Notes under the pieces: model-generated
The model's input: the letters and a program-made list of their open reading frames with translations, nothing else
The model's database searches: none
Told to the model about the DNA's origin: nothing
In this document: positions 13,420-24,511 of the stretch, one piece after another
Numbering within the stretch: position 1 is the first letter of the stretch
Layout: each line of letters starts with the position of its first letter
Program-made: the position numbers and the translations under genes
Source: Liolophura sinensis
Taxonomy: Eukaryota > Mollusca > Polyplacophora > Chitonida > Chitonidae
Direction: 5' to 3'
Assembly (NCBI RefSeq): GCF_032854445.1
Contig: NC_088302.1
Coordinates: 17,231,338 to 17,295,337, forward strand
DNA length: 64,000 bases

Positions 13420-15820
13420 CGAAGCATTGAGGGTTGGATTCGGACTCGCGAATAAATGTAAGCAAATACGGGATATGAATAATGAAACTCAAATTTTCCG
13501 TAGTTTCAATGTATTAAATGTAGTTATTTATTTGAGAGTTGTTTTAACGCCGCACCCAGGAATATTTCTCTTAAATATGGCGGCTGTCAGTTTTACGGTG
13601 AAAAATAAACCATCTGCATTTAGCACGTAGCAGACAAACTTTCACAAACAGAAGGAGTTCAAAGTGCATGTAGTATTGGTGGATGACAAATGGTCTCCAG
13701 CGTTACAACTGCAGGCTTGTTCGTGTAAACTTGGAACCTACGTCCAACATTCCGGTGTCCCGATCGTCAAGCAGAAAACGAACTGTACTGTTCGCCACCT
13801 TCTTGGAAGATGAGTTCTACCGGAAATGTACGAACTGCACTTCGGCGGTTTTCGAAGGCAATTCTCCTCCTAACACAGAAGACTTCAAGACTAGTTCTTA
13901 GGCAAAATGGAGTCGCCCACAGCGGATTTTGCCGCTGACTTTTTTTTAATAATTTATCAACTTGAGGTACATATTAGAATTTTTTATGGCATGCATCTGC
14001 GAGGAAATGCATAGTCTTTTCCATGGTATTTGACTGATATTTAAAATTTCTTCTCCTTTAAACACCATCCTCTCTACAAGGTTGATACTGAGCTGTAGGC
14101 TTGTCCGACATCGCTAGCTTGATTACTAGTAACTGAAGATTTTTTTTGATCATCTAAAAGTGAAAATGAAGTTGGCCTGTATTTACCTTCCTGTCATCAA
14201 ATAAATGAATTTATTGTTGTCAGGATGTGATGTAAGGCGAATCAAAAATCGAAAACGACCTGTACCAATATTTAAATATATACTAAGACTGAAGTAATAG
14301 GAGTTCGTTGTTTTCCTTGACATGCTCTCTTAACGGCACTCCCCAACCCCACTGCATACTTTGAAGTTCTGTCCATAATGCAGGCGTTTTTTAAATAAGG
14401 GAAAACAATATAACTTTAACAGGATTACCCTAAGGTCACTTTTAGGGAGCCGTTAATGTGGCACTTGTTCACTGGGGATATAAAGTGACTGTCATTACTA
14501 TTTCTGTCTTTTTGTATCTTTAAATGTTAGTAGAGTTCGTTGGCGATTTCTTATTGGTCCCACGTCACAGCCGGGCCACAGCAAATCACACATTTGATTA
14601 AGGGAAAGTAAATCAGGACAAATTTACTTTTAGTTTTAAATTATAAAAAAATCTCTACCCAAGGGGGATTTGCCTATTTTGGCACGTACCGGCTCAAAAA
14701 GTAACATTTCGTATTCACTACCAGAAAGTCAATGCTTAAAGTAGGCTATGACCGGCAAGCGTGCAGGGGCATTGGCATTTAGAGTCAGATCAGATCGCCT
14801 TGTGTTAGACACATCAAATCATGATGCAGTTTTCAATAACTTTCAATGGAGCAATTCCAGTTATTAAGGTAACATAGAAATGAATTATTTGAATCATGCC
14901 TTAGACAGAATTCTTCATTATACATGACAAGTTATTTATGGGGGAAAAGGAGGGCCTTAATCATATCTTGTCTTAAATGTATATAAATTTTTACCTGTGT
15001 ACAACGCAGAGTGTATTAAATAATATCCACATATTCAGATGCCCAAATATATTGAGAAATGCTGATCTAAAAACAAAATGGTGACTAATGATGCGTAAAT
15101 AATGCTAAGGCATTTTGTACTAAAAATAGTTTTTCAACACAGATAAAGGAGTAGATAGGACAGTTCCTGTTTACGATAACCTATCTACATCACAGCCAGG
15201 GATATTCACTGACCACATGTATAAAATGACTGGCCTCACGCCCGTGATCTCTATTACAGAAATTGTGAAACTGAGATGAAGTCAGGTGTTTTTAACCTCA
15301 CAAAATCAACAACAAAGACGGTGAGTAACAATCTCCATGTTATTTGTTTGTCACACAAATCTGCAAAGAAGTGTTTTGTATAAATTGAATATATACTTTG
15401 CTTTGAAAATGTGCAATACGTTATACGATGTTGTAGTCCTTGTCTGGAATATGCACATTTACACAGTTACTGAATGTTGGGGCAGTATAATTAGAATTTT
15501 ATTTCATTTGGTCCACACTTTTGATTCCATACATTAATTTCATTCACTGGAAAAACTCACAGATTGGAATCAGCTTTCTTGTGACAATTATTATGTTTTT
15601 CAATGACACTACATAAGTTATCAGTGCTAATTCATACAAAAATCAGGAAACGTGACACGAAACTAACCTTAGTGGCTAATGACCCTAGAGTTAATGAATG
15701 TAATCAATATTATTTTTTATTTCATTTGTTTTTTTTATTCTTGTGATTGAGAGGGGGACTGGTTGTCGAATATCAATATGTAAATTTTCTTTCTATCATT
15801 CGCCTTCGCGTCTGTAAACA
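13420..15820. other. No gene recognised (gene A to gene D spacer)
   Basis: It contains a SINE-like fragment near 13,527-13,610 ('tttaacgccgcacccaggaa'). An open frame at 13,683-13,901 has no recognisable domain. The 5' ends of genes A and D diverge across this spacer, so promoters should lie here; none could be assigned. Confidence 0.4.
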
Positions 15821-15827
15821 GGACAAC

Positions 15828-18800
15828 ATGACGGACAGCATGACAAGCCGACGCAGTCACGTGATAGTGGGAATGGCTGCCAGCATCGTCACGCTAGTCG
15901 TGGCCGTTGCCGTGGTAACTTCGATTTTCTTCGGGACTCAACTTTGTAACAGAAGGGACAGCATTCTGCATGGGCGAAATCAGGTACATGGTCCAGACAA
16001 AATGAGTTTTTTTGTATTTGATTGATGTTAAACGCCATTCTTTGTCAGATAGAGCCTACAGTGTTTCACTAAATTTCGCTTGGCTCTCTTCACTAAAAGG
16101 TTAGAGCAAAGGAAAATAACTGACTGGCTCAGTGTCAGTATAATGTTACCGGAGTTTGGTTTCATGTCTGGTGTCTTCGGCATGATACTTCAGCGTCGGC
16201 AGCACTTTGGCGACATGGACTCGCCCGGCCACAAGACGACACAGTATATAAACACTCGTCGTCATATGACTGAAAATAGTTCGTCGTTAAACCCCAAGCA
16301 TTCGTTTAATCATTCATTCGAATCCAGCTGTTGATGGTTTGGCTGAGCCAGGCTTGTGAAGTACTTAGTGAAGTTAGGTTGGTGTACTTCCATTCCTTCC
16401 ACCCGTACACCCGACCGCCGTAAAAACGAAAACGATGACGTAAAACACCAATCAAACAAACAAATGACAAAAAATGCGTGGCGCCGCTACTACTATAAAG
16501 AGTATGGAAATGTGTCCGAAAACTGCAGTCGTTTGAAACCCGCACTGTTAGTAGTATCTAAGTGGTTCTAAAATTGCAGTTATTGAATCCTGGAGAGATA
16601 AAAAAGCCGCACAAAATAAAAAAATTCACTTTTATAGAAAACCACAGTGACCCGGATGTAGATATTATCTCTGTCTCACACTGATCGCTGATCGGAACCA
16701 TCAATACTGCAGGCCGTTTTGATTAGAGAAATGGACGAGTCAGGCAAATAGACCGGAACTATCTGATTACAGAAATGGACAAGCCAGGCAAATACACACT
16801 TAAATAACCTGTTATATATAGATGACTCGTCTAACCCGACTGGCGAATCTAATGAAATTTGTTTCCCTGTTGTCTTAGGCTTAGGCCTACATAAATTTAG
16901 TCCAATTTTAGTTATATTTACAGGTTTTTATAATTATTCTTCATTTATGACATTTCGACTCAAATTACGGGGAAAACAACGTTGAATTTTTAAGACCTTC
17001 AAACTGATAAGGATGGGCATTTCACTGCCAACATGTGCAATAATGTTTTAACCAGATGAAGGCGGTTGGATACACGGACACATCTGTATGAATGTTGAAC
17101 GTGAAACATGGAGCAAACTTCAGATTTTACGTCATGAAGTTCTGATAATTCATCCAGGTCCTGATTTCGCTCACCCATAACCTGATCATTGTGATCCAAG
17201 TAAATACTGTGAGTAAGATGTAAAACAGGAATATAATACAATCAATAAAAAATAATAATCCAAGCATTTAGCTCTTGTGGCTGCAGTAAAAATATTTGCT
17301 ACCAAACATTATGTAAATTAACTAAAGCTTGAATGATTATTGGTTAACGCCATACTCAAGAATTTTTCATTTATAAGATGGCGGTCAGCTTTATTGGTGA
17401 AGAAAATAGAAGTGTCCGGGGAAAACCACCGGAAAGCTAATATTGGTGGAAGACAAGTATTCTTCAAGGAACGAAAGACTGCGGGAAAGACTGCGGAAAA
17501 GTCTTTGTCACCAAGGCCCGTACGAACAGAAAGAATCTGCAAATATCTTGTCCAAAACCGGAATTGGACTCTCAAGAACAAATGAAACCAATGACACGAC
17601 TTTATCGATATAAATGTACATTATACACTGTTACATTTCAAACTGACACATCTTAAGCTTTGAAGAATAACAATAAATCAATAAGCATTGCTAGCGCCAT
17701 GAATAAATTGAGCAAATGAATTAACCAATCCGATTTTCCCACAGAAATTCGCCGTTCAGATTTCCGACTCCCCTTCCATGGCTCGTTTGGCGGTACAAAG
17801 AGGGCGTCGGCTGATTAAGACAGAAACCCTGCCCACGGGCCAACTGGACCACACAGTCACACTACAGGATTACAACACGGTAAATACAGTTTTCAGATCG
17901 AGCAATCCAGCCTTCAACCCAGGCCTCTAGCCCTCGAAAGATGAGGTTGCGCTATTGAGTCCAACTCCTGAGTCATTTACCAAGGTTCGCTTTGCACCCT
18001 GGTGTCCGTTGACATAGGGCATGCGGTCAGATAACAGCTGTATTCTGTAGCCAATTATAATTCATATGTTTGGTGTACAATGGACAAGAAAATAGAAACA
18101 CAATCTATTTCTACATATAATAGATGACTTACAGCGTAGAGAATAAATTCAGAGCAACGACGACAGTGTGAAGACCTACTTGATAAATGGTCACACGTAA
18201 CGGCTGACAATACGACCTCTTGTCAAATCACTTCATTTAGGGTTTTGTTGTGACTGTTCATAACAATGCTTAAAAACTAGTAATATACAGGTCCACTAGC
18301 AACATGGCTTAAGGAGTAAACGTCTTTTAATTAATTAAACACGATAACAGATGACTACACCAGTTGACTAAAATTGTTTTGTGAGAGATCCAACAGGGTC
18401 GCTAGCGCAAGTCATCCATATAGGTAAAATAGGTGTTTTAAGAAATCTTTTTAAGGGTGTCAGACAAATGATGATATTTTGACATGCATCAAAACACCAA
18501 ACAGAATGAATGAATTTATATTCCCGTTTTTCTGTATTATTAAAGAGTTTTTTGTTGTTCATATATATATATCACAGGGTCTCCAGGCCATCAAAGACTT
18601 GGACCGCAACGCATGTTTCGTACTTCCGGTTTTCGGCAGTTTTGAGGAAGCTGTCAAAGTGACTGAAGGAAACTCTGTAAGTGGGGCAACTGTCAAAATG
18701 TAGATTTCACTGTTTATACAGGAACCAATCAAAACAAGACGACTGAAATCATCGGGAGTGTCTATTGTTGACGAGGAATGTTTTAAGACAGAGAGAATCA

Positions 18801-19512
18801 TACAGGCACATATTTTAGTCTAAGTAAAAAAAAATTTCCGTTTCTTTGCTTTTTTTGTGTGTTATTGAAATACTTCGCCGATGCTGAATGATGACAAGAG
18901 TTGTTCCCCATTAATTTGAAACTTCCTATTCCAGACTACTCAGAATAATACCACTCTTCGCATGGAGATGTCATCCTCGACTACACCCATTCCACAGGAG
19001 GTATTACCCTGGGCTGTGGGAGAGAACATAACAGAGCTCTGTGCTGGGCTGCCGACTTATTGGCTATATGAAGAAGGTACAGTACACTCGCCAAGCTGCA
19101 TGTATTGACTTATTAGGATGAACGCGAAAACCAAACTTTAAAACCAACAAACACAAATTCACAACATCTGCGCACCACGCAAAAGTCCATGCCTTCTTGC
19201 ACTCAGGACCCAGGTTATGCGAATGATCCATGTCAAACTATACAGTTTATACCGCCTTAAGAAATGCATAATAGCTCTACGATCCAATATACTGACGAAT
19301 CTATATTTAATGTTCAAAACCCAAGAAGTATGACCCAGTACATCTGCTCAATGTAACGTCCCCTGCATCTCAAGCAAGTGACATTAGTAAATTGCTCCAT
19401 ATAGAGTAACAATATCTTTCTTTTTTATGTATTTCCAGGTATGGCGTCTCGAAAAAAACGGGGAACGATCATCATTCAGTATAAGAACGTACTTATTGTG
19501 ATCAGATACTGA
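15828..19512 (+). CDS. Gene D: BRICHOS-domain type II membrane protein with a releasable C-terminal peptide
   Basis: Five exons, all GT-AG and in frame: 15828-15983, 17745-17879, 18578-18676, 18935-19076, 19439-19512, giving 201 residues. The ATG at 15828 is the first in its open frame. A short N-terminal segment with several Arg precedes one hydrophobic span (about 13-37, IVGMAASIVTLVVAVAVV) with no cleavable signal, which predicts type II topology. The lumenal part reads TVTLQDYNTGLQAIKDLD, then Cys110 in NACFVLP, and later ELCAGLPTYW with Cys166. The Cys pair 56 residues apart and these flanking motifs are characteristic of BRICHOS domains (ITM2/BRI, tenomodulin, gastrokine, annelid antimicrobial precursors). 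NNTT and NIT are possible glycosylation sites. RKKR at 182-185 fits furin-type cleavage and would release residues 186-201, a cationic Ile/Val-rich stretch with beta-hairpin pattern and no Cys. BRICHOS domains chaperone such aggregation-prone segments. Whether the peptide is antimicrobial, structural or other is unknown. Confidence 0.83.
16030..16335 (+). mobile_element. Third SINE-like family (copy 1), in gene D intron 1
   Basis: Marked by 'gttagagcaaaggaaaataa', 'ggtgtcttcggcatgata' and 'catggactcgcccggccaca', ending 'cgttaaaccccaagcattcg'. The 3' end resembles the second family's, suggesting a shared tail. Confidence 0.65.
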
Positions 19513-19550
19513 ATGATAAATTTTTCTTTTTTTTTGGCTGTAATCAATTT

Positions 19551-19556
19551 AATAAA
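19551..19556 (+). terminator. Likely poly(A) signal of gene D
   Basis: AATAAA lies 39 bases after the gene D stop codon, in T-rich sequence. The match is exact; its use is inferred. Confidence 0.55.
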
Positions 19557-19559
19557 CAT

Positions 19560-21215
19560 ATATATTTTTTATTAAGAAATGATTTGTTTTCCTTTTTTAA
19601 TTACTTTGTCAATGCTTTGTCTACGAATACATTCTAGACCGCGGCATCAAGTACTAATCAAAATTATATATAAATTAAAACTGCTAGAAGACAGTATTTC
19701 CGGGGATTAAGTTGTTCTTCGGGTAAGGATACTGTCATTTCTACATGTATTTGAATATCGACAGGTTTTACTCTCATGCCTCTAGAATTATTTCAAAAGG
19801 AGATACGATCGCTTCCAATTTTTTAGAAAAATTATAAAAAGGTAATCACACGGTTGTAGACATAACTGCAACAGTGGAGTTCATGCTGGTATTATAGTTA
19901 CGTATCTTCACTTGAGGTTTTACGTCGTACTTATCAATTTTTCAGTTATATGACGACAATGAATCTTTAGAACAAACTCGTTTTAAGCAGCAGAACTGAA
20001 AGAAAAATCAAAGTGAATTCCAGCGTTCCACATTATTGCGCAAAAGGTTCGGACGGCTAACTGTTTATGTGGGGTGTGTCATTCACATACGCCCATAATA
20101 CACAACCTTTATATCTTCAGATTTCTGCATACTGGTGAACAGTAAAACCCCCCTCTCCCCCTTCTCACTGATTGTGGGGCCCTGGGCCCACTTGTATGAA
20201 GCCTTCTTAACTCTACGAGCACGCAACTGCCATGGCAACCAGCAGTGTAGGCATTACGTCACCATGGCCGTTACGTGTTTGTAATGTTATGGGTCTTCTG
20301 ATGTCAGATTTATGGCAAATTTATTTTCGACCATATCTTGCTTTATTGTTAAGACAGAACACTAATAAAGAACTCAAAATAATCTATCAAGCAATGACTA
20401 TATGCAACATATATAAAACCATCAGCAATTAAGATTAATCTAATTATGTTGTAAGACAATGGCAGGAAGTAAAGTGTGCATACCTCTTTCTGATTCCCGT
20501 ATAGATGTATAAAATATGTGTCAACCTGTCACTCCACCTGTGCTTCTTGAAAATATCATATTTTATACTACTAAACAGGTAAGAAATGTAATTAACATAA
20601 GCAGTAAATTGTGAGTGATTAATGTGACATTGCTTCTGTCAGAAATTTGCAAAAATGTGGCAAGGGTGCCCCAGAGGATATACAAGGCTTGTTTTGTGTC
20701 GCCGTGTGGGTCATTCAGTTGAAAAGTCCTCATGTTCTAGTCCATATGCCATTGTCTTGCAAGATAATCCCGCTTAATTAGAAAAGATTTAATTAGTGCA
20801 TATTTATATTTTCTGTGGTCTGTATACTATGGGGATGATTTTGATGGGTTAATTGTTGTAATAGGTACAAAGGTACAGTCTCATAAAGATACATTTTCTG
20901 ACAAATGTCACATCAGGATACCCTTAAGTGGGCTTCGTACAAGTGGGCCTAACTGGTCGACGAATTTTGCGTGTGGCCGTTTGCGTGCCCTAACGTTTGT
21001 TGAACACCAGTTTTCTCCCACCAGTATGCTGTGCATATGGGAAAGCTCATCAGTAACTTGCCAGAAGTCGATATGCCGGGCACTCCGGTTTCCTGCTCTC
21101 AAAAAACTGACCGCCATCATTAAGTAGAAAATCCTACAGTATTACGTTAAAGAGACCATACCGTACACTTTTTTTGGCAAAAACTCGAGCAATCAAAATA
21201 TAATCAAAGTTTTGC
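19560..21215. other. No gene recognised (after gene D)
   Basis: A T-rich, low-complexity stretch with no domain-bearing open frame. A short SINE-like tail lies near 21,090-21,150. Confidence 0.4.
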
Positions 21216-21343
21216 TATGATTTTAGAATAGCCCAAACAATTAGCTTTCACACAATATCAGCCTTGTCTGTACACGTGTTACTAAAATCGGCGATAAAAC
21301 TGGTAAAATTTATAATGCGGTTCGCTTTATAAATTTCTCAAAC

Positions 21344-21934
21344 TTAAAGGTGGAGAAAACATAAAAATGACATTAAGTTCAGATGAAAGACTTCGAAAAG
21401 TTATTCCTAAATGTGGTCTTCAATATTTTTCCGATTTTCCCTTAAGGAGAAAAAGCCAATTAAAAAAAAAATTTTTGTATGATGGGTATTTGGGATCACC
21501 TTTTGGTATTTATAGTCTTTAATAATGTCATAAATGAGGATGTAACACTGGTTAAATAAAGAGTTTTGCACTAGAATTTATTCTCTTCAGCTGACAAATT
21601 TATTAAATCTCAATTTGGATCATATTTATATTTTAAATATGTTCATAAATATTATCATAATTTAGGTTAAATGCATGTGTTTCGATATAAACCACAAACT
21701 GACATTCAGATATATTTATTAAACAAGCATCACATCCTTGTTTAAAAGATCATTATGCAACATCAATAAATACCTGAAGTTGGTCCCAAATATCCACCAT
21801 ACAAAAATATTTTTAACTGCCCTTTTCTCTTGAAAAAAAAAATTCAAAAAAATATTAAAGATCGTATTTGCAAATAAGTTTCGACGCTCTTTCATCTGAT
21901 TTTGGCAACATTTTTATGTTTTCTTCTCCTTTAA
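21344..21934. mobile_element. MITE with long inverted repeats, TTAA-flanked (copy 1)
   Basis: TTAA at 21344-21347 is followed by AGGTGGAGAAAACATAAAAA. The other end is its near reverse complement, ending TTTTCTTCTCCT, then TTAA at 21931-21934. The arms extend about 150 bp each (GATGAAAGAC on the left against CTTTCATCTGA on the right). No transposase is present. TTAA duplication is typical of piggyBac-type elements; family assignment is inference. Confidence 0.78.
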
Positions 21935-22004
21935 GCATAACTGTAAATAGTACAAGTACGAGTCTAATATACGTATATACATGCCATAATCCATATCTTA
22001 CCAT

Positions 22005-22385
22005 AAAATCGTGTCTTAAACCAGATCTTAGTTCATGTTTTACCACAAAGCCAGATCTTACCATAAAACCAGATCTTACCATAAAACCAGATCTTACCAT
22101 TAAACCATGTTTTACCATAAAGCCAGATCTTACCGTAAGACCAGATCTTACCATGAAACCATGTTTTACCATAAAACCATGTTTGGCCATAAAACCATGT
22201 TTTACTATAAAACCACGTTTTACCATAAAACTGTGTTTTGCCATAAAACCACGTTTTATCATAAAACCATGCCTTACCATATAACCATACTTTACCATTA
22301 AACCGCATCTTACCATATAAGCATGTCTTACCATAAAACCGTATCTTACCATAAAAGCATGTCTTAGCATAAGAGATGGAGCGCC
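22005..22385. repeat. 18-bp minisatellite, patch 1
   Basis: About 20 tandem units of the form 'ttaccataaaaccagatc' or 'ttaccataaaaccatgtt'. The two unit types alternate in blocks. The 18-bp period gives six-codon open frames on both strands, which are by-products. Confidence 0.9.
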
Positions 22386-22489
22386 GTTGAAACTTCGTGG
22401 ACTGATTTTCAGCTTTGAACCGCGTAACATTTGTAATGATGGTACTTAAGTTATTTCAGTAACCATCGTGACAGTTGCGGCCATGGCTT

Positions 22490-22570
22490 AGGGTAAAAAC
22501 ACGGTTTTGTGGTAAGACACGGTTTTATGGTAAGACACAGTTTTACGATAGAACACAGTTTTATTGGGAG
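22490..22570. repeat. 18-bp minisatellite, patch 2, inverted relative to patch 1
   Basis: Four or five units reading 'ttttatggtaagacacgg', the reverse complement of the neighbouring patch's unit. It lies about 100 bp downstream, so the two could pair as a long hairpin. The spacer 22,390-22,470 is partly copied at 22,680-22,750 (shared 'cagctttcaaccg', 'taacatttg', 'cagtaaccat'). Confidence 0.75.
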
Positions 22571-22739
22571 ATATTTGAGCAGCCAAGTGGGGAAAATATC
22601 AGGGAACGGATTTTTCCAGTCATTCAGCTTCACGCGGAGCGCGGTTGTAGCAACGCCAAGCCTAAACTGAAATGTGCGAGGACGAACTTACAGCTTTCAA
22701 CCGGATAACATTTGCGACAATGGTACATACGTTACTACA

Positions 22740-23400
22740 GTAACCATAAACCCGTGCCTTACCATTGAACCATGTCTTTACATAAAACTGTGCCTTATCA
22801 TAAAACCACGTCATCCCATAATAACGTATCTTACCATAAAACTGGGGCCTCCGTGGCTCAGTTGGTTAGCGCACTAGCATAGCGTAATTACCTAGGAGAC
22901 TCCCACCAGTGCGGTCGCTGTGAGTTCAAGTCCAGCTCATGCTGGCTACCTCTCCGGCCGTACGTGGGAAGCCCTGCCAAAAATCTGCGGATGGTCGTGG
23001 GTTTCCCCCGATCTCTGCCTGCTTTCCTCTCACCATAATGCTGGCCGCCGTCGTATAAGTGAAATATTCTTGAGTATGGCGTAAAACACCAATCAAATAA
23101 ATAAAAAAACTTACCATAAAACTATGTCTCTACATAAAGCTGCATCTTGTCATACTACGGTACCTGTACATAAAACTTTATCTTATCATAAAACCGTGTC
23201 TTTACATAAAACTGTATCTTATCATACTACCGTATCTTATCATAAAACCATGTCTTTACATAAAACTGTCTTGTCATACAACCGTTTCTGTACATAAAAC
23301 TTATCTTGTCATACAACCGTGCCTGTACATTAAACTATATGTTATTATAAACCGTGTATTGACATAAAACTGCATCTTATCATAAAACCGTGTCATACCA
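22740..23400. repeat. 18-bp minisatellite, patch 3, split by a SINE
   Basis: Diverged units ('taccataaaactg', 'tacataaaaccgtgtc') run 22,740-22,843 and resume 23,110-23,400. The gap is exactly the SINE at 22,844-23,109, whose 14-bp target duplication cttaccataaaact is itself array sequence. Confidence 0.8.
22844..23109 (+). mobile_element. Same SINE family, full length, inserted in the 18-bp array
   Basis: Head to (aaat)n tail complete. Target duplication cttaccataaaact at 22830-22843 and 23110-23123 is perfect. Confidence 0.92.
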
Positions 23401-23404
23401 AGAC

Positions 23405-24510
23405 AGCCAAACATAGGTAATCGAATGTCCGAATTTTTTTCAGCGCATTTAGATCATGTGTTTACAAAATTCGTTTGTAGTCACATTTAGTTGTTTTTAT
23501 CACCTGTATCCACATAATTCTAGGATGTGCATATAATGGCCACAAAAACCTTGCCCCGGGATTACGAACCGATCTTAAGTAAAAATTCAGACATTAATTT
23601 TGATATGCTTCTTTCCATTATTCTAGCTGAAATTTGTTATACAATTACTTACCCAGAATTTACGTTGTCAAGCAATATTTTGACCTTGAGAAGTAACAAT
23701 ATTTAAAGTGATTTGAAATTTTGACTTAAGTCTAAGATCGCTTCGTGATCCCGGGGCCAGGTCTAGGTGCTCTGTGACGTTATCTCGTCATTAGTATTTT
23801 ATGTATGTGGCCATTTTCAGGCTTCTGCTTTCACACAATCACGGTAAGAGCAAGTCGTTAAACAATAATGGGCCTGGAGTTTACGGCTTACCAAACCATT
23901 ACGCGCAGCATAATTTATACATAGACGTCACGATCCCAGGCAGAAAAAGAAGAATCACCGCATGTTGAGAGGGAAAAGACTCATGTTTAACTAGAACTTC
24001 TGACGATATTTGCTTTGGCTCTCTCCATAATACATGTTCTAGGTGTGCCGGAAAGCGCTTGTGCTCGGCCAATCCACTTGAAAGCGATTAAGCCATTCAG
24101 GTTAGAAATCTTGGTTAGTGTGATGGGGAGGGGGTGCTAGGGAGAGGGAAAACGATTTATGTAAGTATGTTTTCGCATGCCGTCCCCACACGACAGGAGC
24201 TACCTAAACAATATAACAGTAATAAGACTATATTGCTCTCGACTTTTAATCCACTCAAATTCTATTTTAAGCGTCTCCTAACGGACAAAATTAAGCTACA
24301 TACAGACTGGCGCCTCAGTAAGAAGGCTGTATGTCACCATAGCCACAGTGCACTGGGGACTCGGAGTGTTCGCCTGCTTACGGCTAACATGGACAATCTC
24401 TTACAGAAGACATCGCCGGCCTCATAGCACTCGCTTCCTAACATAGCGCCCCAACCGCGTGGTTTACACGGAGGTAATACCGTATACACGTGCTAAAGGT
24501 CCTCACCAGC
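23405..24510. other. Region immediately upstream of gene B, no coding exon recognised
   Basis: An open frame at 24,134-24,427 has no recognisable domain. 'ccccgggattacgaaccgat' (23,556) and 'gatcgcttcgtgatcccggg' (23,737) are inverted copies about 180 bp apart, suggesting another small inverted-repeat element. The promoter of gene B would be expected here. Confidence 0.4.
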
Positions 24511-24511
24511 T

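Noticed and set aside
13683-13901. 72-codon open frame in the A-D spacer
   Set aside because: No recognisable domain, and I could not pair it with another exon.
21855-22430. 191-codon open frame with six-residue repeats (GFMVKH type), and its mirror frames
   Set aside because: Explained by the 18-bp minisatellite; frames are open on both strands at once.
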